From Ligustrum vulgare (lineage: Eukaryota > Streptophyta > Magnoliopsida > Lamiales > Oleaceae), in the NCBI GenBank assembly GCA_963555705.1, contig OY743171.1, positions 22,567,352 to 22,631,351 of the forward strand: a DNA stretch of 64,000 nucleotides, read 5' to 3'. Positions 1 to 11,985 of the stretch are shown here, piece by piece. Made by a program: the position numbers and the translations under genes. Under the pieces are notes generated by a model. That model saw only the letters and a list, made by a program, of their open reading frames with translations, was not told the DNA's origin and made no database searches. The number at the start of each line of letters is the position of its first letter. Within the stretch, counting starts at the first letter, position 1.

Positions 1-165
1 GTTGATCGAGTCTAATGCATGCAAGCAAAGAAGTAGACAAGCAATGTCTAGATAAAAATAGAGAAATAGAGATAAAAATAAAAATAAATGTAGAAAAATA
101 AGATTCTAATTAATTAAACAACTAAATTGGTTCACCGTTCCCCGGCAACAGTACCAAAAATTTTA

Positions 166-1458
166 TGCGTGTCGTAATACAACAAAATTTAATTATTTCC
201 TTACTCACTAAATAAGACTTAATAATGTAATAGCGAGATTAAGAGTCGAACCCAAGAGGAACAGTGAACCTAATGAGTTGCTTGAGTAATAAGAATATAA
301 TGGAGGGTTTTGTTGTTTTACTTTGCTTAAATGAAAATTATGCATAAAAACAAGTAAATGTGTTTAAAGAGCTAATATGAGAAAGATCTCGTTTTTGGGT
401 TCGGTTGTGCTATCAATTATTGTATTACCTTTCTATGTAACGCATTTCTATCCCCTTTTCAATTTTATCAATCTTGAATAATCAACACACTTTGATTATA
501 CTAATTCTTCCTTAAGTGTATCAAACCAAAATAGGCACTTTAAGTCAATTTTAGTAAATTGACAATCCTAAACAAGTTCTTAGGATTTAATACAAGACTA
601 GTGTGAATGATAAGGAGAATAGATTGAATTGGATTGTTAAATTCACAAGCTCGAATTAATCAACCCAAGTCGAATTATTACTAAACGTGCATGAGATTTA
701 TTTGCTACTTTGAGTCAGACCTGACAACAATTACATATCAAATATCTAAATATAGCATATACATAAGTTTAAAGATTAAACAATTCAATTGGTCAAATCA
801 AATTCATTTAATCAAATAAATTCAATCAAGCATTCAAAAAGTAATAATTCAACAATTGAAGGAATGGGATAGGTAAAACGTTACTTGTTTATAGGAAAAG
901 AAAATAACAAAATTGTTTTGACACAACTTCCCCCTCGAACGAGATAAGGAGTTTAGTTGAGCGTGGTCATGATGAACTCTTCAATTTGATTCTTGAATTC
1001 ACAATCTTGTTGATGCCTCTTTGCTTGAAATTCTCCCTAGAAGTTCTCTATTGAAGCCCTATTTTTTCAGCCGCTCTTCATGCTTATTTCCTCCTTTTAT
1101 ACTCCTAAAATCATGCCCTAAGAGTCCCACAAAGAATTGCCAATGATAGACTTCCAATCTAATTAGGAAAATATTCTGTGCATAAGTTACAGCCGTAACT
1201 GGACTCTTGAAATTTTATTCTATTGGATTATGACCTACGGCCATGATGGACTATACTTACGACTGTAAGTTGTTTCCGGCTTTGATCACCAATTCTTGAC
1301 TTTTAGCACTTTTGGGTCCTTTTTCATTTATTTTCGTCATTTGTGGTCCTACCCAAGACAATACACCAAAAAACGGTAAATGATACTTTAACGCAATGAA
1401 ACAAGCAACAAAACACAACAATAAGTGAATCAAACACGTGTTCTTAAAGCACTCATCA
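166..1458 (-). mobile_element. LTR-like terminal region of a minus-strand LTR retroelement
   Basis: Read on the minus strand, this stretch begins TGATGAGTGC near 1458 and ends near 166. It is followed at about 141-160 by a PBS-like block reading TTTTTGGTACTGTTGCCGGG. A block of this type directly downstream of the 5' LTR is common in plant gypsy and non-coding LARD-like elements. The LTR would be about 1.29 kb and the rest of the element would lie to the left, outside the window. I see no coding sequence in it. The ends rest on the TG/CA and PBS pattern only; no second LTR or target duplication can be checked. Confidence 0.5.
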
Positions 1459-1616
1459 ATACCCCACAGCCAAGACATTGTCAATTGAGATGTGTATTGG
1501 TATTCACCATTTAGAAATTTCTTGTTCTTTCATTCGAAGTCTTGACAATCTACTCAAGTGCTATTAGATTCATCAACCTAAAGGAGTTCAATTATTCATG
1601 GAGTCAAGAGTTGTAA

Positions 1617-2240
1617 GGATCTGGATCAGTGGGGTCCCAGGCCCCCACTGAACTTCGGAGATATTTAAAAAAAAAAAAAATTGAATATTAAATGTTGTAT
1701 AAATTCCAATTGAAATGTATATTATAGCTTTCCAACTTTCTTATATTAATTCATAAATTTTAGTTTACATTATTTGTTTGTTCAATATTTAGTTTTAAAT
1801 TTTGGACATATTTTAATATTTATCTTTAATGCTTACGTTGAAACTCCACCTTATTATGATTTGTTTTAGCATATTCTTGTTAAATATTTTTTTCTTATTC
1901 CTTCTTGTAATTGGATTTGCTTAATTTGAGTGGATTATGTTAAACTTAATTTGGGCATTTTTTATTTGATTTAAATATTATTATGTATTTTATTTTGTTT
2001 CAAAAAATTTCTATAGTTAAGGCTTTATTCGACAATTTTGTGGATTATAAATTTACTTTATTTGTATTTTCTAGGTAAATTGTGTGATTAAAAAGCGGAG
2101 ACAGAAAATGTGTGTAGTTAAAAAGTGGTTTGAAAAATTGTGTACTTTATAAATTAGATTATAAACTGTATTAATTGTTTAACCGAACACAATGTAACTT
2201 GTGCCTCCACTGAAATTTCTTCCTGGCTCCACCACTAAAC
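1617..2240. mobile_element. hAT-type non-autonomous remnant
   Basis: The left side is a G/C-rich block with CCCCCACTGAA in an AT-rich setting. The right side reads CACTGAAATTTCTTCCTGGC followed by TCCACCACTA. Such blocks resemble the ends of plant hAT elements of the zinc-finger MYM-type group. The interior is AT-rich and non-coding. I could not define a matching terminal inverted repeat pair or an 8-bp target duplication, so the borders are approximate. Confidence 0.35.
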
Positions 2241-2810
2241 ATAGGCTGTGCATCTGAGAACTATGATATGGGTTCTGCTAATGTTGTCAAATGACTCAAA
2301 TAGTATACTCTAAAGGATATTTATGCATATTTATGCATTTTGATATGTGTGTATATTTTCCAATTGGAATTTTCATTTGTGCGATTATTCTTTTTCTGGT
2401 TCATTAAGAATACATTTTCAAACTGGAGTTTTCATTTGTGAGATGATTTCCCTTTTAGGTTCCATCAAGAATTATAACTATGAAAGAGGGAAATTTATAA
2501 ATTATTTGAAGGCACCAAATTGCAATACACAAAATTTCATCAAGCTTAAGACTTTTATGTTATACTCGTACAAGAATCCTGTCTAGGAACTAATATTGCT
2601 GAAGCTTCTACTTTCTTGGTCTCCATCCCTTGGTAAGATTATCTCTTTTAAAGAGATCTATCTCTATTAACACCTGAATCTATCTTGTCGTATAATCTCA
2701 AAAACCACTTTAAAACGCAAATAATGCGGAAGTTATTTTATATTTTATTTTTTGATATGAGTGTGAAAACACTAACTTGTGACTAATTTACATGGTGTTG
2801 ATATTAAAAG

Positions 2811-2872
2811 GACCATATAAGATCCAAGGCATTGGTGCTGGTTTCATTCCTCCAAAAAAAGTTGATTATCAG
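2811..2872 (+). pseudogene. Orphan exon resembling cysteine synthase (OAS-TL)
   Basis: The frame encodes GPYKIQGIGAGFIP, close to the PLP-enzyme motif GPHKIQGIGAGFIP of plant O-acetylserine (thiol)lyase, followed by residues that no longer match the family. An AG precedes the block (2809-2810) and a GT donor follows CAG at 2872, so it looks like one intact exon. I found no other cysteine synthase exon nearby, so this is probably a captured or left-over fragment rather than a gene. The motif is clear, but the stretch is very short. Confidence 0.5.
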
Positions 2873-3646
2873 GTTTGCAATCCTTTACTGCTATTTTATT
2901 ATGCCTGTTATTGAATATTTTATTAGTATGAGTAACATTTAAAAGATCATATGTTGCGAAATTTCATGATGTCTACAATTCTGTAACTTATTTATTCAGA
3001 TATTCAATGTTCATCTTGTGGTTTGATGACAGTTTCATAAAATGTTTGCTAGAATGCTAGTAAACATAAAGGATTTTGAAATTTAGGATACAAATCCTTA
3101 GACATTATACAAGTTAAGGAAGTGCAATATTTTGTTCTTCTCTACACTAGTACAGATTTGCCCAAAAATAAATAAATAAATGTACGTCGCTTTTTCCGAA
3201 AATATATGCTAATAAAAAAAAGCTTTAGCAATTTTGTAAATACGATTTGACAAAACGCATTGGTTGTTAATGAACACCAACCCAAGAAATCCAAACCAAG
3301 CAAAGGTGTCGGTTCTTCATTAAGAACTGGTGCTTAAAGACCTTTTATAGGCGTCGTTCTTAAAAAATCGAAGCCTATAGATCACACTTTATGCGTCAGT
3401 CCTTAGAAGAACAGATGCACTTAATTAAAGGCATCAGTTCTTCTAACGAACCGACGCCTAAAGTTGCTTAATTAGATTAGATTTTCTACGAAGATCACAT
3501 GAAATCACTATCTCCTTCTCCCTTTCTCTCACATTTCACACACAACCCGCTACGCCGCTCCTCACACCACACCACCACCCCGCTCTCTTTCTCGCTCTCT
3601 CTCCATCTCGTGCACGGTTTTCAACCCGTCGCCACCGCCGCCACCA

Positions 3647-3650
<4 letters not shown>

Positions 3651-3696
<46 letters not shown>
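3651..3696. repeat. (CT)n microsatellite, 23 units
   Basis: Uninterrupted CT dinucleotide run of 46 bp inside the CACTA element. It lies within a wider CT- and CAC-rich tract (about 3499-3939) whose Ser/Leu/His-rich frame is a by-product of the repeats. Confidence 0.95.
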
Positions 3697-3699
<3 letters not shown>

Positions 3700-5261
3700 C
3701 CACCTTCGTACAACCACCACCCAACTCTTTCTCTCTACCCCGTCTCCGCCACCACCACCACCACCATGCACTCTCTACTCCAACAACACCACCACCACCA
3801 CCCTGATCTCTCTCTCTCTTTACCCAGCCTTCGCCGCCGCCGCCACCACCACCTCGCTCTCTCTACCCCGCTACAGCCTCCAGCACCCCGATCTCTCTCT
3901 CTCTCTACCCCGTCGCTGCCACCACCACCACGACAGTAAATTTTTAGATTTACAATTCCAACTAGTTAATTGATTTGGTTAGTTTATGATTGAATTTATG
4001 ATTTTATATGTTAATTGGTTTAAATGAAATTTTTATAAGTTTAGTTTGAATGTTAATTTTAGATTGTTGATTTTGAGTTAGTAGATGGATACATTGCAAT
4101 TTTTGAATTATTGGAGTTTTATTGAAATTGTAGAATGCTAAATTATGAAATCTTAGTTTGAGTTTTGAACTAACGGATAAGTGATGATTGTGAAATATGG
4201 ATAAGAGAATTATTTGGGATGTTCGTACTTTTTGGATGTTTTGGTGAGTTGAGGTGATTATGTTGTGATGGTTTGGAGATATGAGCATGAACATATAGGG
4301 TGAATAAGAGGCTAAAAAACCATGTAGCCTAGGTATTTGATAAATTGCCTTAATGATGTTTTGGTCGAGATTTGGGGAAGCCGAACTTTGGAGTACCTTA
4401 AACATAGGTTGGATGTCATATGAGATTGATCTATCACAATTGTCATGTAGAAATTCATCGAAAACATTGATACCTTAGGATAGAAGTTCATTGCAAAGTT
4501 ACTTCAGATCATGTCAAGGTCACTTCATGCCATGTCTAGATCACTGCATGCCATGTCTAGGTCACTGTAGGCTATGACTAAATTTTTCAAAAACATAATA
4601 ATTTAGGTCGTATGCATAATTTCAAATTTTTGGATTTGTAAATTTGAGGTATCATGGATATTTTTAACTCAAAACTAATAAAATTTTTTCGCAGGTCTAA
4701 AGCTCGAAGTTGAGGCGAAGTTCGATTGATATATTTTGAGCATTGGGTTTGGATATTTTGAGGTATATATCTTTACAAACTTTATCTAAGTTGGGGGCGT
4801 AGCCTGAATGTTATTTTTTATGTGTGTTTGAGTCGGGGCATAGCGTGAATGTTATTTTTTATATAAAGAGCAATTGTGTGTTTGGGTCTGGGGAATATCT
4901 TGAATCTCTATTTTTATGTATTCATCTTTGAAATTATTTGGTTGTATTGATATGTCGATGAGTATTAATTATAGACTTTTGATATCGAGGAGTTGGAATT
5001 GATTTTGGATTAATTTTGGAGTAGTTGATGATATTGAAGCTTGCCTGAAGTTGTGTTTAAGTTTTGAACATGTTGAGGTTGAATGTTTTCGTTTTATTGT
5101 AGCATTTTGATTCCCCCTACAAGTTGGTTAAGTCCAATTTATAGGGGAGATTCTGCAGAAGTTTCTGTATGATTTTATAAATAAAAAATGAAAACTATAA
5201 CTTAAGGTGATTTCATTCTTTTTAATATATGGTGAATATCTTAATATATAGGTCGTTAGAT

Positions 5262-6045
5262 ATGGATCGCAGTTGGATTTATGGGAGACTTAATATACAT
5301 GAATATGTGAAAGGGGTTGAAGAGTTTATTAAATGTACTGAGAAAAACAAAATAAAAGGAATGTGAAGAAATGATTTTGTGTCATTGTTGTGATTGTAAG
5401 AATCTAAGAAAGTTTCGTAGCTCTCTGAGCAAGTGAAAAGCAATTTGATTCGTTATGAGTTTAAGAAAGGTTATACACAGTTGATATGGCAGGGTGATAG
5501 TATACTTCCTAGGACGAGCAGCAATGACAATGAGGGTGATCAGGAAGAGAATAATTTGAGCAATAAGGATAAGATTAATGTGGACAATGACCAGATTGAT
5601 GTGGATAATGATCGAATAGATGAAATGATGCGTGATATACAAGAAGATTTCATTAAAAAATCTCATATATTCGATAACGTGTTTAATGATTCTAAAAAAC
5701 CTTTGTTTTCTGGTTGTAATAAATTCACAAAATTGTCTGTTGTATTCAAATTTTACAACTTAAAACCAAAGAATAGGTGGAGTGATAGGAGTTTCACGAC
5801 ATTATTGGAACTTTTACGAGAGATGCATCCTGAATATAACGAGTTTCTTAGTTCAATCTACAAGGAAAATAAAATGTTGTGCCCGATGGGTATGGAAATT
5901 GAGATGATACATGCATGTCCAAATGATTATGTATTGTATCTGAATGAGTATAAAGGCTAGCTTTTATGTCCAAAGTATGGAGCATCGAGGTATAAGCGAA
6001 AGGAAGACAATAATAATAATTGGGAGGATAAGAAAACTCTCGGGG
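5262..6045 (+). pseudogene. TNP2-type CACTA transposase, N-terminal fragment, broken
   Basis: An ATG at 5262 opens MDRSWIYGRL...EYVKGVEEFI, the start of the transposase-associated domain of plant CACTA transposases. The frame shifts near 5360, where a Cys-rich CHCCDCKN segment follows in another frame. It shifts again before 5430. From 5433 the frame runs through KKGYTQLIW, an acidic linker, LKPKNRWSDRSFTTLLELL, and MLCPMGMEIEMIHACPNDYV, all recognisable TNP2 landmarks. A stop at 5958-5960 interrupts it, and CPKYGASRYKRK continues in frame. The catalytic core is missing, apparently removed by the internal deletion that created this element. Confidence 0.8.
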
Positions 6046-6223
6046 ATAGATGTTATGGTACCTACCCATAATAGCAAGATTAAACGCTTGTTTACCAATA
6101 ACTAATAATTTATTAACAAATAAATAATAATTTATTTTACGCGTTTCTGCCAAACGGGTTGCTTTTACAACCGATGCGTATTATCCTGAACAACCGACGA
6201 AAATGAGTATGTCTGTACTAGTT

Positions 6224-6806
6224 CTAGATAAACTATAGTCACGTGAATTAAATGTGCATACGCTATTATATACTTAACGATAATATGTCATATGCATTAC
6301 ATGTGCGTCAGACTAGTCTTTATTTTTATAATAATATATAAATGTAAGACACTTCCCAAAAACAAGTTTTGGAACTTTTCCCGCCTAAATTGTCTTTCCT
6401 AAAATGGAAATATTTCAATGAATCAGAATACTTTTGATAATTATACTATTATATTGAAATTAAAAAAGTGTGCAATATGGATGTTAAATCGAAGATCTCA
6501 ACGAGAACTTTAATACAAACTTACGAGTAAGAGTCAACTGTAATTATGTCATCCCTAAAATCACATCAAAGATCAAAAGTAAAAGTTTGATTTTGTACCT
6601 TTCACTTTTTTCAATGTCCCACTATTTTCACAATCGTTTTATTTAAGTCCTATAAAGATATTTATAATTTATTAACTAAATTTAATTTTGTACAAAAAAA
6701 TTAATTTCAATTTGAGTTGCTTTTCTTATCAAATCAAAAGAAATAATAAATATACGAACTTTTTTAAGTAAGTTCAATTAATTCCGAACAATTTTTGCAA
6801 CATCAT
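6224..6806. other. AT-rich spacer, nothing recognised
   Basis: Between the CACTA element and the gypsy element I see AT-rich sequence without coding potential or clear repeats. The last five bases (ATCAT, 6802-6806) are the left target duplication of the gypsy element. Confidence 0.5.
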
Positions 6807-7450
6807 TGTACGACGAATTTCGAAGTATTATTAAAAATACTGAAATTGTTACAAATTGAATTTGAGAAAATACAAGTGGACAGCTCTTGTAAATGCAAAA
6901 TTGCAAAATCCTCTGATTAACGATCTGCGTGTTTGAAGACAAGGGGCCACGTGGCTTGATTGCTGGACTTCTGAATTTGCTGGAAAACTTGATTTGTTGA
7001 GAGATTGCTTGTTTGTCACTTGGAACTTGATGCTTGGATTTGAACTTTGGATTTGCACTTCGGATAGGACTTGCTTTGATTTGAAGAAGACTTTGATCTT
7101 CTTGAATTTTGGACTTGGCTTGAAGTTTGAGATAATTTTTTTTATTCTCCACCTGCAATTCTTTTTTCCTGCTTTTTTTTTTTTTTTTTTCTCCTTCCTC
7201 TTTTTTTTTTTTTTTTTTCATGGACCAATTGTCCTATTTATAGAGAAAAATTGTAACCACCTTTATTATTTAAATATTTAAATAAATAAAATGGTTAGGT
7301 TTTTTTTTTTTTTTTTGAAAAGTAGGATGGGCCTCATCCATGGGCTTCTTTTAGGTGGGCTTTACTAGAGTTTATTAAATGGACTTAAGTGGATTAAAAC
7401 AAAATTAAATTGATCCAATCCAATTTATTTTTTTTTTTTTTATGTCTACA
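6807..7450 (-). repeat. 3' LTR of the Tat-like gypsy element
   Basis: 644-bp LTR, TG...CA, bounded on the left by target duplication ATCAT. It contains a TATA-like TATTTATAG at about 7234-7242 and long T tracts that differ in length from the other LTR. Confidence 0.93.
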
Positions 7451-7461
7451 AATGCCCCCTC
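7451..7461 (-). promoter_or_regulatory. Polypurine tract of the Tat-like element
   Basis: On the minus strand TTGAGGGGGCATT sits directly upstream of the 3' LTR. This is the purine-rich primer site for plus-strand DNA synthesis and confirms the element's orientation. Confidence 0.85.
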
Positions 7462-8325
7462 AAGATTTATTTATTTATTATGAAAATAAATAAATAGATA
7501 AATCTTGAATTTTGAAAATTTGAAATTTAGTTTAAAATTTGATTAAACTTGAATTCTCAATAGTAAATTTAACTCAATAATCAAGTTGAAGGAATTTTAT
7601 TGGAGCTCGAATTCTGTTGCACGGTTAAAAAAAAAAAAAGACTCCTATTTGAGATAAACAAGTTGATTTCCTTTTATTTAGATAGACTCATCTCACTTTA
7701 AGAAGCAAGAAAAAAGAAAAAGTCGTATTGAAATTGATTTTACTTGAAGAATCTCGACCATACTTTGGAAAAGGTAATAGGAGAATCAAATGACCCAATC
7801 CATCAATTTGGACTATTGCGCTTAAACATCAAAAACTGAGAAAAGGAATTGCCTGACTCGTTCACCAACTTCATTCTGTAGGCAAGTTTGTTTGTTTGTG
7901 TTTTTTTTTTTTTTTTTTGGTCGTTGTGCCCATTAATGTGTGGGTGTGTCAGTGTATTAGACATGGTGTGTGGGCTGTGTGGGAGGAATACATGTTTCTG
8001 TTTGTGTTGTGCGTGAGAGAGAGTTTTATAGTAAAATGTCATCAACTTTTTTTTCGTAAAAGAAACAACCCAGAAAATTAAGAAACAACAGTGTATTTCT
8101 TTTCTTTCTTTTTTTTCTTTTCTTTTCTTTTTTTTTTTTTTTGGGTGAAAACTCTTTTTTTTTTTTACAGGATTCTTGAAAGCGATCGAGCAATTTGAAG
8201 GTCGAACCGTGTTTTGAACAAAATTTTTTTTTTTTAAAACAAGTACTTTGAAAATTTGGTAAATTTTCGGAATGTATCTTTTTAGATACCCCCGCTAGAT
8301 TTACTTTTACAGGTTGAAGATTTTT

Positions 8326-8704
8326 GAAGACCTGAAAAATATGCGGAATGTATCCTTTTGGATACTTCCCGGCATAATAAAATTTTCAGGATTGAAATTT
8401 GGAAGACCTGAAAAATATGCGAAATGTATCTATTTGGATACTCCCCGACATAATAAATTTTCAGGCTGGAAAATTGGAAGACCTGAAAAATATGCGGAAT
8501 GTATCATTTTGGATACTCCCCGGCATAATAAAATTTTCAGGATTGAAATTTGGATGACCTGAAAAATATGCGGAATGTATCCTTTCGGATACTCCCTGGC
8601 ATAATAAAATTTTCAGGATTGAAATTTGGAAGACCTGAAAAATATACGTAATGTATCTATTTGGATACTCCCCGGCATAATTAAATTTTCAGGATGGAAA
8701 CATT
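8326..8704. repeat. 76-bp tandem repeat, 5 copies plus a partial one
   Basis: Units start with GAAGACCTGAAAAATATGCG at 8326, 8402, 8477, 8553 (GATGACC variant) and 8629. The period is 75-76 bp and similarity is high. A degenerate copy precedes them at about 8250-8325. Each unit holds GTATC-NNNNNN-GATAC, a short inverted repeat that could form a stem with a 4-6 nt loop, then CCCGGCATAATAAA and TTTTCAGG. The array lies in the 3' region of the gypsy element, just upstream of the antisense PMD reading frame. Tandem arrays in the 3' untranslated region are known for Tat-lineage elements and have been proposed as seeds of satellite DNA. Confidence 0.95.
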
Positions 8705-8758
8705 GATTTTTGATGATTTTTTTTTTTTTATCCTATCTGCTGATTTTTTTTTTCAGGG

Positions 8759-11635
8759 ATGGCAAAACAAAATTTTAAAGACAAGAAAATTTTGAAATTA
8801 CTTGAAATTAAGGAATTTTATGATCCTGAACGGAAAAGTCAAATCCTTTGCTTCCCCAAGGCTACTTTGAAGCTTCCATGCAACTTGACGGGAGACTTTA
8901 AACTTACCATCCATAAGCCAATGACATACCCTTTCGTCCGTACAGTTCTTTTGCAGGGTATGGACATGCGTATTCTCAGTGTCAGCAAGAGGAATTCAAG
9001 TCGTACTAGACATCCTTGTTTGTGTCCTCCTCCGCATCACACTTCAAACACAACGTTCATTCCAAAAGTAATCATTTCTGGGAGAATTGATCGAAGGGAG
9101 ATCAGATGGGGAAGTACAGTCCATTATCGTGGAGAGATTTCTTTCTTGTCGAAGTTTTGGGAATGGTCCCTTTGGATTCATAAGCTTCTCATCAAGAAAA
9201 ATCTTCCAGAACTAGCTCATGTCGTTTACTCTGTCACTAAGGACTACTCTCGTCCCGACTCTATTTATCGAGCTCTTTGCGAAGAAGAGTTGGACATAGC
9301 AGCTTATCTTTCCTTTTGGCTCTGCCGTTTTATTTTTCCTTCTAGAGATGATTGTCTCAGGGTGGGAACTTTTAAAGTAGCTTCCAGAATGGCTACAAAA
9401 TCAACTTACAGCTTGGTACCTCCCATCTTAGCTTGCGTTTATAGAGGACTTACCAAGACAACAAATTGCGTGACTGGCCATGACATTGGATCAGTCAAAT
9501 ATAGTTTTCCCGGACATTTTTTGTACGCTTGGGCTGCAACTTATTTTGTTCGGGGCATCTATGCTAACGTTGACAAGAGCATTGGTCGTCCTATTATCCA
9601 AAGATATGCTGGGACTTTAAATGATTTCCAACATTAGGAGGTTGATGCATTTGATTATCGAGAACTCCTTCGCGGAAAAATGGACTCTAATGATTTTTCG
9701 TGGAATCCGATTTATTTACCTCATGGTGGTATATGCACAGATAAAAATGAAAGATCTATAGAGATTTCAAAGTTCATGATGAGTATCCGACCAGGGTTTC
9801 TTTTTTACCGTCGGGGTAATAACCTATTTATTCTTGAAGCTTACAATCCTCACAGATTTGCAAGATAACAAGGCTTTAGGCAAACGATTCCAGGCTCACC
9901 AAAACCGATGATGTTTACAGCCAATGCGTTGACCCTCTACCATGCTTGGTTATCTTTGACGCGGGTAGGGAGTAGATGCACATTTCATCTTCCGGGGCGC
10001 ATTGATGATATACAACTTCAAGTTGATCCATCATACAAAGCTTGGTGGGAAGATAAAGTATATCCTGGTCTGAACAAGATTAAAGTGCAAGATTTATTGT
10101 CCAGCTAAGATAATAACTTTGTACTTGGTAAATCTCCATCTACCCCCGAACAAACAGGAAGTCATAATGCCCGTGAGTTGGACTCCTCTTAAGTAGATTC
10201 TCAAGCGACTCTTCGGAAGAGACCTCTGGATGTTCCAAATGAAAGAGGTAACAAGAAAGTTAAAATAATACACTATCGCATGGATCACACTTCCACTTCA
10301 GAACATGTAGAGAAGGTACATGAGTCCATTACAATTTCAGAAAGCAGTAGCTCTATAGACCGAACACCTCAAACACTTGATGCCACACTTCCTTTAGAAA
10401 GCAGGAGTCCTAGAGATCAGGTAAGATTTATTTATCATTCAATTTATTTATTTTATTTTTTTTTGAATGATAATTTGCATCTCATTTTCCGTTTTGAATT
10501 CGAACTTCAGATTCTCATTTCTCAAATATTGCGTCGGAAGCGGACAATACGACCTAAAGATTCTCAGGTTGTGGAGAATCCTAAGGAAGCTTGTTCTGAA
10601 ACATTTAGACATGACTTGAGCATCCCAGATGTATCCTATGGCGATGAAAATTTGGATATGTCGCCTCGAACACGAAACGCAGGTATACATCTTCATTTTT
10701 TTAGCCCATTCAATGCTCTAATAGATTGGTATTTAATTTCTTCAACTTTCTATTTTTTGTAGGATTTCCACAAGTTCCAGAAGGGATATTTTATTCAGTA
10801 GATCATCCTAATGAGAACCATGAGATGATTGGTGCACGTGATGAAATTTATAGCAACGATAGACATGAACCTCCTTGCAAATGCCTAAGCAGTATTAATA
10901 ACGATGTCATATCACCTAATCAAGATGATATTAATGATGAGGTGAATTTCGAGCCTTTGTGAGTTAGCAGTTCAGAGATTTGACAGGCTACTTCGACTAT
11001 CTCACCTTTATTAGCATTACTAGCTCCAGGTCAGAAGATAAATAATTGTGAGACGACACCAATATGTTCTTCCATCTCTGGTCCTTTGCACAGATTTACT
11101 GAAGAATCTTCTTTCTTGAAGAATTCTCTACAAGAAGCCAAGATTAATTTCCTGCGGGCATTGTTTAAGGAAGCTTTGAAGCATGGTTTTTCAAACATTC
11201 GGATTTGGTGGAATGAAAGCAAATCAACTCTTCGGGATGTGATCATCAATCAATTCCGTGCAGATCCAATGCCTTTGATGAGACATATGGATGCATTTCT
11301 TGGAGGAGTTGACTTTTATCTTGCTAAAAGACTGCAGTACTTGGAGTGTTTGACTGCAGAAGAAAAGGCTAAGCAGTTGAAATCTCTTGATATCCAGATA
11401 GTAGCAGGGAATTCCACATGTTCTTCTTTGGAAGCTCGAATTAGTGATTTGAATTCCGAGCTGGATAGCCTTCGTGATGAACTCGAAACTTGCCAGGAAA
11501 ATACCAGTTCACTTGAGACGAAGAAGACCCTCATTGGAGCAAGTGCAGGTTAAAGATGCCACAATTGCAGGATCCATTGACCAAGAAATGAAGACCCTTG
11601 AAGACAACTTCTTGCAGTTGATTGACAGTGATTGA
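8759..11635 (+). pseudogene. Antisense plant mobile domain (PMD) gene inside the gypsy element, decayed
   Basis: The ATG at 8759 follows a TTTTTTTTTCAG acceptor-like tract. One reading frame continues to 10420 despite TAG 9635 and TAA at 9866, 10106 and 10190. The segment LSFWLCRFIFPS...TFKVASRMA...PPILACVYRGL is the hallmark of the plant mobile domain (aminotransferase-like family). Two introns are likely: 10421-10510 and 10683-10762. Both are GT-AG, and the reading frame is kept across each. Exon 3 has TGA at 10960 and 10981, a coiled-coil-like C-terminus (about 11350-11530), a frameshift near 11540, and ends at 11635. A basic KRPLDVPNERGNKKVK segment (about 10210-10265) could be a nuclear signal. 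It runs tail to tail with pol, 350 bp apart. PMD proteins act in silencing and genome stability in Arabidopsis; a role here is unknown. Confidence 0.82.
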
Positions 11636-11985
11636 TTAAGATAGAATGAAGACTTCTTCTTCTTATTTTTTTGATATGTTGAATGAACTTTGATTCATCA
11701 ACATCATTCTTTATTGGATTTTATTTCTCTTGCATCTCTCTTGTACACTTTTTTTTTTTTTTTTTTGCAAAGAAAGATTAATACAAGAAAAATAGAAAGA
11801 ATTTATTGATTTTGACTGAACTTGAATTTATAATTTCCATTCAAGCTGCCTACATACCCAAAAGGGATCAAGTCAAAACGTAGTTCATTACAACAACATT
11901 TTTTTTTTGTTTATAGGGTCGTTCACTGTTTATCCTCTTGCCGGCCAGGAGTAGTACATTTAGGTACAACAAAATTTAAAGAACT

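Larger units (their letters stand above)
3145..6223 (+). mobile_element. CACTA (En/Spm) element, internally deleted, with target duplication
   Basis: The left end reads CACTAGTACAGA (3145). The right end reads TCTGTACTAGTT, the inverted repeat with its final G changed to T (6223). Both sides are flanked by the 3-bp direct repeat CTA (3142-3144 and 6224-6226), the target size expected for CACTA. The subterminal region carries iterated GCGTCGGTTCTT / AACCGACGCC motifs (about 3305-3465), typical of transposase-binding subterminal repeats. Inside are a CT/CAC-rich low-complexity tract and a broken 5' part of a TNP2-type transposase. At 3.1 kb it is far shorter than autonomous CACTA elements, so it would need a transposase supplied in trans. 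Confidence 0.85.

Noticed and set aside
3499..3939. 146-codon Ser/Leu/His-rich open frame and two Arg/Glu-rich frames on the other strand
   Set aside because: All come from CT and CAC simple repeats in the CACTA element; no family motif, and all frames stay open because the repeat lacks stop codons.
6778..7281. Lys-rich minus frame and Phe-rich plus frame
   Set aside because: They lie within the gypsy LTR and arise from poly-T tracts.
8759..9637. PMD frame as an independent host gene into which the gypsy inserted
   Set aside because: It lies entirely between pol and the 3' LTR of one element with matching target duplications outside both LTRs, so it travelled with the element.
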